Shown here piece by piece: positions 1 through 6,917 of a stretch of 64,000 nt of DNA. The translations under genes were made by a program, and so were the position numbers. The stretch lies in NCBI GenBank assembly GCA_040002435.1, contig JBDUEM010000005.1, positions 8,453-72,452 of the forward strand, written 5' to 3'. The DNA comes from JANXXV01 sp040002435. Lineage in GTDB: Bacteria; Acidobacteriota; Terriglobia; Bryobacterales; Bryobacteraceae. How positions within the stretch are numbered: position 1 is the first letter of the stretch; each line of letters begins with the position of its first letter. The notes under the pieces were generated by a model. The model worked only from the letters and a program-made list of their open reading frames with translations, was not told the origin of the DNA and searched no databases.

Positions 1-1
1 C

Positions 2-1825
2 GACGTTTCGCGCCTCTCGCTTGCAAAGGCACTGATCGGCCTCGACCGGCAAGGCGATGCGATCCCGGCGCTGGAGGAGGCGCTGGCACACAAGCCGCGC
101 GACGTGGAAGCCCGGTATTTGCGTGGCTTGGTGTATCGTGGCATCGCCGAGTATGAGAAGGCCGCGGAGGACCTTCGCATCGCGGTGGAAGTAGATCCCA
201 GCCACTATCCTTCGCAGTACAATCTTGGCTTTGTCCTCGTCCGTATAGGCAAGCTGGAGGAAGCGCAGAAGCATCTCGAGAAAGCCCGGCTACTTCAGCC
301 CGACTCGCAGGAAGCGCAGTTCCAACTCGCAAACGTGCTTCGGCGGCTCAATCAGAATGAAAAGGCGCAGAAGGAATTGAGTGAGTTCGAAAAGCGCAAG
401 AGGCAGGATCAACTCGGGAACATTGCAAGCTCCACTGCGAGCCGCGCCAATCAGTCTCTGGTGGACGGCGATCCCAAGGCCGCAATCGAAGGCTACCGGG
501 AGGCGCTGAAACTCGATCCTGGCAACGCGAAAACATACTACAATCTCGCGCTGGCGCAGCAGAAGCTGGCCGATGTCGCTGGTACGATCGCCTCGCTCGA
601 AAAGTCCGTCGAACTGGACCCAAACTTCGCCGTTGCCCGCAATCAACTGGCGCTGGTATTCATGGGATCGGGCAAGAATGACGAGGCCGAGCGCCAGCTA
701 CGGGCGGCACTGCACGGCGATCCACAGTGCGCCGAATGCCAGAACAACCTGGGTGTGCTGAATGGCCAGCGCGGGGATGCGCGGCATGCCGAAGAATTGT
801 TCCGCCAGGCCATCGAGAACAACCCCGGCTATGGACAGGCTCATGTAAACCTGGCGCTGATTCTCGCCGGCCGCGGCAGCTTCCCGGAAGCCCGCAAAGA
901 ACTGGTAACGGTGCTCGCCGCGGAGCCGAACGACGTAAAGGCACTCACGGCAATGGGAATGATTCAAGGCCGGACTCGCGATGCGGCCGCCGTGGCGACC
1001 ATGCGCAAGGTGGTGGCGCTTGAGCCGCAATCCGCCGATGCGCATCTGAATCTGGGTATCGCCCTGGCCGATCAGCAGCAGACGGAAGCCGCGCTCTCGG
1101 AATTTTCGCTGGCTTCGAAGCTGGCGCCCGGCGAGGCCGCACCGCATTACAACAAAGGCCGCGTGCTGGGCGAATTACGGAGGTATGACGAGGGTTTGCC
1201 GGAGTTGAGAAAAGCGGCAGAACTGGATCCAGGCATACCGGACGTGTGGTACCGGCTGGGCATCGCCGAGCGCGAACTGCAGCATTACGCGGAGGCAGTA
1301 AAAGCGCTGCAGCATGCACTACAGCTTGCTCCCGGCAATGCGGATGCTTCTTATCTGCTGGGGCAGTCTTATCAAAGCCTCGACCGCATGCCGCAGGCCA
1401 TACAAGCATGGAAGAAGGCGCTTGAGGCCAACCCGAATCACGTCCAGTCGCTTTACAGCCTCTTCCGCGCTGTGGCAAAGTCGGATCCCGAGCAATCCAG
1501 GCAATACCAGGCGCGCTTTACCGCGCTGCAAAGCCAGGGCGGACAAACGGAACGGGCGCGGACGCTGAGCAACTTCGCCATCGCTTCGGCGAAGGAGGGC
1601 AAATGGAACGACGCTATCGCTCAATTGCGTGAGGCGATCCAGGTTTGCGGTTCGTGTTCTTCCCTTCCCTTGCTGCACAAGAATCTGGGTTTGACGGCAT
1701 GCCAGGCGGGCCAGTTCGAAGAGGGTGAGAAGGAACTGCGGCTGGCGTTGCGCGACATGCCCGGCGACTCCGAGATTCTGAAGGGGCTGGAGTTGCTGGA
1801 AGGCTTCCGGACGAAGTCACGCTGA
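2..1825 (+). CDS. Tetratricopeptide-repeat protein, 5' end outside window
   Basis: The frame is open from base 2, and the first in-frame start candidate (GTG at 104) lies inside a TPR helix, so the real start is upstream of the window. The visible part is about 607 residues of almost uninterrupted TPR units of 34 residues, roughly 14 by eye. They show the usual W/Y-LG-A-F-A-P pattern, for example 'YNLALAQQKLADVAGTIASL' and 'AHVNLALILAGRGSFPEA'. TPRs are protein-protein interaction scaffolds; no catalytic domain is visible. Near the C terminus there is a CGSC pair without a following His, so it is not a haem site. The gene converges on the CRTAC1-type gene with only 5 nt between stops. A TPR gene next to CRTAC1 and heptahaem cytochrome genes recurs at 11.2-15 kb, which suggests a shared role. 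The exact function is unknown. Confidence 0.85.
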   Translation, partial: DVSRLSLAKALIGLDRQGDAIPALEEALAHKPRDVEARYLRGLVYRGIAEYEKAAEDLRIAVEVDPSHYPSQYNLGFVLVRIGKLEEAQKHLEKARLLQPDSQEAQFQLANVLRRLNQNEKAQKELSEFEKRKRQDQLGNIASSTASRANQSLVDGDPKAAIEGYREALKLDPGNAKTYYNLALAQQKLADVAGTIASLEKSVELDPNFAVARNQLALVFMGSGKNDEAERQLRAALHGDPQCAECQNNLGVLNGQRGDARHAEELFRQAIENNPGYGQAHVNLALILAGRGSFPEARKELVTVLAAEPNDVKALTAMGMIQGRTRDAAAVATMRKVVALEPQSADAHLNLGIALADQQQTEAALSEFSLASKLAPGEAAPHYNKGRVLGELRRYDEGLPELRKAAELDPGIPDVWYRLGIAERELQHYAEAVKALQHALQLAPGNADASYLLGQSYQSLDRMPQAIQAWKKALEANPNHVQSLYSLFRAVAKSDPEQSRQYQARFTALQSQGGQTERARTLSNFAIASAKEGKWNDAIAQLREAIQVCGSCSSLPLLHKNLGLTACQAGQFEEGEKELRLALRDMPGDSEILKGLELLEGFRTKSR

Positions 1826-1830
1826 GCGCC

Positions 1831-3522
1831 TTACGGCTCGCGCACGGTCATGACGCGATCAACCGGCAGATTCTCCAGCCGCTGCACCTTTCCGCTCGGC
1901 CACTTTAACTCGAGCAGCTTGACGATGCGATTTGCCCCGATGCCAAAGTGCAGCCGCTTGTCGCTCGAAGACAGATAACTGGACCCGGTGCTGACCATGG
2001 CGTGCTGCGGCGGGCCGGAGTCCGTCTCCAGTCGAACTAGTGTTCCGATGCCATCGCGATTGCTGGTGGTACCCACCGTATTCACCATTAGCCAGTGATT
2101 GCCGCCCACACGCTGGTTTTGAAAAATAGCCGCTGCTTCGTTATTGCAATTCAGCACCATGTCCATCCAGCCGTCGTTGTTCAGGTCGCCGAACGCTATC
2201 CCTCGCGTGGCGCGCGGCCGCTGCATGGCGGGACCCGCTTCCTTTGAGACATCCTCGAACCTCCCATTCACGTTCTTCAACAACAGGGGCGCCTCCAGAT
2301 AGCGCAGGTGCGGCTGGGTAAGCTGGATGTTATCCATCACGTGAGACTGGCCGACCATTAAATCCTTCCATCCGTCGTTATCGAAATCGATGAACTTCGC
2401 CCCCCATCCCGAATGGAGAATGCTGGCCGCACCCACTCCGCTGGAATCCGACACATAGTCGAAAAGACCCTTGCGGTTATCGAAGAGAGAATAACGTTGC
2501 GTCGCCAGGGCGTTCACGAAAATGTCGGGCCAGCCGTCATTGTCGTAGTCGGCGAAATCAGCGCCCATGCCGGAAAAGCTGCGCCCATCATCGTCGTATG
2601 CAACGCCCCGTGCCAGACCCACTTCCTCGAACGTTCCGTCGCGCCTGTTTCGAAACAGTTGTTGTGGGACCGCATCATTGGCCACGAAAACATCCGGCCA
2701 CCCGTCCCCGTCGAAGTCGTTCATGGCGATGCCTAACCCTTTGCCCGGGTACTGGCCCATGCGGCTCTCCTGAGTTCTGTCTTTGAATCTGCCGCTTCCT
2801 TCGTTATGAAAGACGAGATGTGTAATGGGTTGGAACTGATCGGGATGACAGTAGGCACGCAGCCCGGGCTTGCGCTCGCCGCACCAGATATCCATGGAAA
2901 AGTCCCACTTCACGTACCTGGAAACGATCAGATCCAGCAGCCCGTCGCGATCGTAGTCGATAAACAATGCACCACTGGACCACTCGCCGCCGAGCACTCC
3001 TGCCCGCGCGGTTACATCGGTAAACGATCCATCGCCGTTGTTGCGGTAGAGCGTATTGCCGTTCAGGTTGGTTACATACAGATCGGTATGCCCGTCGTTG
3101 TCGTAGTCCGCTGCGGCCGCCCCCATTGAGTATCCAGTGCCCTGCAGGCCGGCCTTCTCAGTCACGTCCGCAAAGGTACCATCGCCATTGTTACGGTAGA
3201 GGCGGTTCCAGTATTGCGGTGAAATCTTGTCGGGCCGCGCACCGGCCGGCATGGAATCACGCAGCGCGGCGCCGTTAGTCAGGAATATGTCCAGCAGACC
3301 GTCACCGTCGTAATCGAACACGGCTGCGCCGCCAGCCATCGATTCGATCAGATACTTCTGCGAGGTGGCGCTGGACCGGTGAAGGAACTGCACCTTTGAG
3401 CGCTCTGTAACGTCCGCGAACATGGGGGGCTTGGCGTGGCGCGGCGTTTGGGCGAGTAATAGAAGACAACAAGAGGACACCAGAGCGCAGAGACTGCATG
3501 TGGCCCAAGCGGGGATTTTCAA
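1831..3522 (-). CDS. CRTAC1-type secreted FG-GAP repeat protein with ASPIC/UnbV domain
   Basis: 563 residues. An N-terminal hydrophobic stretch (residues 5-25) looks like a signal peptide, so the protein is probably exported. Seven FG-GAP/VCBS-type blades carry calcium-loop motifs of the DxDxDG kind: FDYDGDGLLDIF, ADYDNDGHTDLY, IDYDRDGLLDLI, NDFDGDGWPDVF, ADYDNDGWPDIF, IDFDNDGWKDLM and GDLNNDGWMDMV. They should form an integrin-alpha-like beta-propeller. The C terminus (about residues 485-560) matches the ASPIC/UnbV domain, with 'STGSSYLSSSDKRLHFGIG' and 'ELKWPSGKVQ'. This is the domain order of the bacterial CRTAC1 family, whose biochemical role is unknown. It lies 67 nt downstream of the heptahaem cytochrome gene on the same strand and is probably co-transcribed with it. 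A paralogue lies at 13441-15072. Confidence 0.9.
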   Translation of the reverse strand: MKIPAWATCSLCALVSSCCLLLLAQTPRHAKPPMFADVTERSKVQFLHRSSATSQKYLIESMAGGAAVFDYDGDGLLDIFLTNGAALRDSMPAGARPDKISPQYWNRLYRNNGDGTFADVTEKAGLQGTGYSMGAAAADYDNDGHTDLYVTNLNGNTLYRNNGDGSFTDVTARAGVLGGEWSSGALFIDYDRDGLLDLIVSRYVKWDFSMDIWCGERKPGLRAYCHPDQFQPITHLVFHNEGSGRFKDRTQESRMGQYPGKGLGIAMNDFDGDGWPDVFVANDAVPQQLFRNRRDGTFEEVGLARGVAYDDDGRSFSGMGADFADYDNDGWPDIFVNALATQRYSLFDNRKGLFDYVSDSSGVGAASILHSGWGAKFIDFDNDGWKDLMVGQSHVMDNIQLTQPHLRYLEAPLLLKNVNGRFEDVSKEAGPAMQRPRATRGIAFGDLNNDGWMDMVLNCNNEAAAIFQNQRVGGNHWLMVNTVGTTSNRDGIGTLVRLETDSGPPQHAMVSTGSSYLSSSDKRLHFGIGANRIVKLLELKWPSGKVQRLENLPVDRVMTVREP

Positions 3523-3589
3523 ATGGGGCGCCCCTCCACACCTGCGAGCTTTCCTATCTGGCGCCGCGCGGCATGCCGCAGGCTGACCC

Positions 3590-5275
3590 TCACCGGCGCA
3601 CTCCTCCCTGCGCCTGTTGTAGCAAGCCTCGCATGAACGCGTCTTCGGGGAAGTCCTCTACGAACCGCTCCATCGCCTGCTTGGCTTTGGCATAGTCTTT
3701 CAACCGGATGTAACCGAGCACCAGATGCTTCCGTATGGGAGCGGAGAAAGGGAATGCCCGCGCGCCGCGTTCGAGTGCAGACTCTGACTCCTCCACCCGT
3801 CCGGCATGGGATAGCGCCTCGCTCAGATCCACGTACGTCGAGTAACCCGGCGCTCCCTTGCTCTCCGATTTGCTCAAAAGCTCGATAGCCTCGGTGCGGT
3901 TTTCGGCGAGCGCTTTCCGGCCCAACGCTGCCAGCACCAGAGGGTCTTCAGGAGCAGACCGGCTGGCCTCATTCAGTAACTCCTGATACTTCGATTGCAG
4001 CGCAGGAGCGCGTGCCATCAGTTCTCCATACGCGGACAATCGCGTCAAAAGGGGCAACGGGGGCTCCCCGGCACGCTCATTCAGCAAGAACAGACCAGGC
4101 AGGTCCGGCCGGAACGAAGCCGGAGCCTGCAATTGCGCGGAACCTGTACCCGTGCGCGCAGGGATGCGGTGATTAGTGAGAGCCGCATGGGATACAGTCT
4201 CAACGCTGCGCTTCGGCATATGGCATTGAATGCAATTGTCGGCCGGCACAGTTTGCCGCCGGGACGCGAGGCTCAGTTTGCAGCTTTGCCGGCTGTGGCA
4301 GCCCATGCATTTCCCGTTGAAATAGGCAGGCGCTTGCGCAGAGGAAGGCTGGCGGTGGGGATCATGACAGGTCAGGCAACTTAGCTTCTCCCCGCTTGCT
4401 TTAAAACATCGGCTCAATTTCATGGAGGCGTGGTGTTCCAGCAGGTCGACGTCTTTTTCATTCACTGGAAGGCCGAAGATGGCCACCGATCGAATCAAGG
4501 GTGTGCCGGGCCGGAAGTCAGCGTAGCGCTTCCCCGGTAAAAGCACCCGCGCATCACCTCCCTGATGGCACTGCATGCAGACATCCTCGGCGAGCCGCGC
4601 CGGCAGCCGCGCTGGATTCACGATGGACGTATCCGGCCGGTCCTTCGCCCCCCGGCCGCGTTCCTGCACGTGCAGTTGGCCTGGTCCATGGCAGTTTTCG
4701 CATCCGATAGCCAGTTCGGCGAATGGCGGGTCCTGATACCTCCCTTCCCCCTGCGGCATGGCCTGCGGACGCCCTGCATGGCAGACGATGCACGCCTCGT
4801 AGATGGGACGGCTGAAACCTTCTCCTGTCTGCCGGAAACCGGGCGAGAAATCCCATGCTTTCGCGGCTGCGTAATAAGAAATCGGCGCTTGAAAGAGATG
4901 ATCGCCGCGGCGAACCACAAAGCTGATGCCATTCTCGCCCGAACCGATCGCGTATTCCAGCTTGTGGATGGTCTCGAAAACAGTTTTGCCGTCTTTTTGC
5001 TCGGACTCCGACTGAAAAAGAGAGTCGCCGTCACGGATGACGCGAAACTCCCGATGCAAGGTTTCATTACGCACAAGCACGGGGCCGGCCAACAGGTCAG
5101 GGCTGGGCCGCGAGAGGGAACGGCCCATCCCGCTGCTTGCGTAGGATTCGTAGATCGACCGGTGGCATCCCGCGCACGCCCGGGAACTGGTGTAACCAAC
5201 TTGCGCGCTGGTGTTGCGATAAACCACTTCGCCCGCGGCCAGATCAGCAATCACCAGGAATAGCAGGATGCGCAC
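3590..5275 (-). CDS. Heptahaem c-type cytochrome with C-terminal TPRs
   Basis: 561 residues from a GTG start; the N-terminal 15 residues are a short signal peptide. Seven CxxCH haem-attachment motifs are present in order: CAGCH, CIVCH, CENCH, CMQCH, CLTCH, CMGCH and CIQCH. After the last haem the sequence runs CHMPKR...H...LTNHRIP, then about 200 residues of TPR-like helices. Between haems 1 and 2 lie the segments 'IGSGENGISFVV' and 'AWDFSPGF', both found with small changes in the paralogue at 11232-12668. The product should be a periplasmic or surface electron carrier; whether it is an oxidoreductase with a substrate cannot be told. It starts 13 nt after the fucosidase gene and precedes the CRTAC1 gene, so the three are likely one operon. 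Haem ligation is inferred from motif alone. Confidence 0.88.
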   Translation of the reverse strand: MRILLFLVIADLAAGEVVYRNTSAQVGYTSSRACAGCHRSIYESYASSGMGRSLSRPSPDLLAGPVLVRNETLHREFRVIRDGDSLFQSESEQKDGKTVFETIHKLEYAIGSGENGISFVVRRGDHLFQAPISYYAAAKAWDFSPGFRQTGEGFSRPIYEACIVCHAGRPQAMPQGEGRYQDPPFAELAIGCENCHGPGQLHVQERGRGAKDRPDTSIVNPARLPARLAEDVCMQCHQGGDARVLLPGKRYADFRPGTPLIRSVAIFGLPVNEKDVDLLEHHASMKLSRCFKASGEKLSCLTCHDPHRQPSSAQAPAYFNGKCMGCHSRQSCKLSLASRRQTVPADNCIQCHMPKRSVETVSHAALTNHRIPARTGTGSAQLQAPASFRPDLPGLFLLNERAGEPPLPLLTRLSAYGELMARAPALQSKYQELLNEASRSAPEDPLVLAALGRKALAENRTEAIELLSKSESKGAPGYSTYVDLSEALSHAGRVEESESALERGARAFPFSAPIRKHLVLGYIRLKDYAKAKQAMERFVEDFPEDAFMRGLLQQAQGGVRR

Positions 5276-5288
5276 TGTAGTTAGATCT

Positions 5289-6632
5289 TCAACCTTTTAC
5301 GACTTGCCAGGGTTCCGGAGTGATGCGTATGCCTATCGCGGCGTTACCTGAAACCGCAGCCTGTGGTTTGATCTGCAGGTCCCGCCCGCGCTGCGTCCAT
5401 TCGCTGTCGGCATTGGAGCCGAGGATTCGCACTTTGGAGCCTTCCGCGGCGATGACGCCGGGGATAGTGAGATTTCCAGGTGCTGCGCTCTCCAGGTACG
5501 CATAGACGCTGTCGTTCTTTCGTGTGAAGCGGGCCTGTGGCGCGCCTGCCCCGGACGCGGAAGGGCGCACCCAAGGTTGGCTATCGAAGATTCCTTCCCC
5601 GTTGACGGCGAGCCACTCCCCGAGCTTGTGCAAACGGTCCAGCTGAATATCGGAGATGGAACCGTCCGGCCTGGGGCCGATGTTCAGCAGGAGATTGCCG
5701 TTCTTACTGACGATGTCAACCAGCAGCCAGATCAGCTTGTCAGCGGCTATCACTTGCTCCGGTCCCTCTGCCTGGTTGTAGCCGAAGCTGAATCCCAGGC
5801 CGCGGCACGATTCCCACTTCTTCTCCGTGATCTTGTCGTATCTGGAGTATTCAGGCGTAGTGAAATCGGCAAACTCCACTCCGAAGCGATTGTTGACCAC
5901 GCCATCTTTGACAGTGTTGTAGTAATGCGCGAAAATTTCCGGGAGTTTGCCTGCCTTGGGGTAATTGATGTCGTTCCACATCACGGCCGGTTGATAGCGA
6001 TCGGTCAACTCCGTCCAGTGGGCGTCGGCGTAACGGGCGTAATCTTCTCCCTGCGGGATCATTCGACGAAGGTCGGCGCGGTCTTGGATCGGTTCCTGCG
6101 TGAATGTCCAGTCCAGTCCTCCGGAATAGTACAGCCCCATCTTCATCCCCGCGGACCGGACCGCCGCCGTCAGATCTCCCACCAGGTCCCGGCTGGCCGA
6201 TATCTCCGGCCCCTTGCGGCGGGGGTTGGGAACTTTACTCGGCCACAGGCGGAATCCGTCGTGATGCTTCGTCGTAAGCACGGCATAGCGCGCGCCGGTT
6301 TTCCTGAAGACGGCGGCCCAGCTTGACGGGTCCCACTTCGCGGTCGCCTGATTGAACATCGGCGCGAACTGGTAGTAGTCGAAGTCCTTGCCGTAAGTCT
6401 CCAGATGATGCTTATAGGTGGGCGAGTCCTTGATTCGCAGAGTATTCAAATACCACTCCGCGTACGGATTCAGCCGGAACCATTGTTTCCAGTCCACCGT
6501 TCCCAGTTCGCCCGTAGTGGGTGCCCAGGCCGGAACCGAGTACAGTCCCCAATGAATGAAGATGCCGAGCTTGGCGTTTCGATACCACTCGGGCACCTGA
6601 TGTCTGCGGATGGATTCCCATGTGGGTTCCAT
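5289..6632 (-). CDS. GH29 alpha-L-fucosidase, catalytic frame
   Basis: 447 residues. Family GH29 hydrolyses alpha-L-fucosides with retention. Seen here are the family's opening block (PEWYRNAKLGIFIHWGLYSV), the conserved 'TTKHHDGFRLWPS', the segment 'AVMWNDINYP', whose Asp is the expected nucleophile, and 'NGNLLLNIGPRPDGS' before a C-terminal beta-sandwich. The first ATG in this frame (6632) sits exactly where mature fucosidases begin and leaves no export signal. A Tat-like signal peptide is encoded directly upstream in another frame (6633-6732). Removing one A from the GAGAATGG string would join the two as ...PARE-MEPTW.... The ORF is therefore either a frameshifted gene, an assembly error, or a cytoplasmic form. 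It precedes the heptahaem cytochrome gene by 13 nt. Confidence 0.88.
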   Translation of the reverse strand: MEPTWESIRRHQVPEWYRNAKLGIFIHWGLYSVPAWAPTTGELGTVDWKQWFRLNPYAEWYLNTLRIKDSPTYKHHLETYGKDFDYYQFAPMFNQATAKWDPSSWAAVFRKTGARYAVLTTKHHDGFRLWPSKVPNPRRKGPEISASRDLVGDLTAAVRSAGMKMGLYYSGGLDWTFTQEPIQDRADLRRMIPQGEDYARYADAHWTELTDRYQPAVMWNDINYPKAGKLPEIFAHYYNTVKDGVVNNRFGVEFADFTTPEYSRYDKITEKKWESCRGLGFSFGYNQAEGPEQVIAADKLIWLLVDIVSKNGNLLLNIGPRPDGSISDIQLDRLHKLGEWLAVNGEGIFDSQPWVRPSASGAGAPQARFTRKNDSVYAYLESAAPGNLTIPGVIAAEGSKVRILGSNADSEWTQRGRDLQIKPQAAVSGNAAIGIRITPEPWQVVKG

Positions 6633-6732
6633 TCTCTCTGGCTGGGAAGCTTCCTGCGCCAGCGACCGCGGTTACATAGTTGAGTGCTGCGCAGCCAAGC
6701 ATGGAACTTGTGAAATTTCGCCGGTTGATCAT
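6633..6732 (-). pseudogene. Out-of-frame Tat-like signal peptide of the GH29 gene
   Basis: An ATG at 6732 opens a frame encoding MINRRNFTSSMLG followed by a hydrophobic Ala-rich stretch and AGSFPARE. This is a twin-arginine-type leader (RRNF) as found in front of secreted glycosidases. After PARE the frame runs out of register with the fucosidase, while the other frame begins there with MEPTWESIRR. A one-base difference in GAGAATGG accounts for the break. I infer that leader and enzyme were one protein of about 480 residues. The alternative is a short independent ORF, which I find unlikely because the hydrophobic leader ends just where the enzyme begins. Confidence 0.7.
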
Positions 6733-6917
6733 GGCTGGATTCTCATTTCGCTCTCAATACAACAGGGGAACTCGCCCAACTCATTGCGGCCTAATTCTAA
6801 CATCTAATGGGAACAAAAGGCGGGTGATCGACGCGAGTGGGAGCCCATCCCCGGCCCTGCTCCCTACGATCGGTGATAACCTAGGATTGGAACATCATTC
6901 AAGCGCTTCACGTTTCG

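Noticed and set aside
1670..1730. CGSC near the end of the first TPR protein as a haem site
   Set aside because: No His follows the second Cys, so it is not a CxxCH motif.
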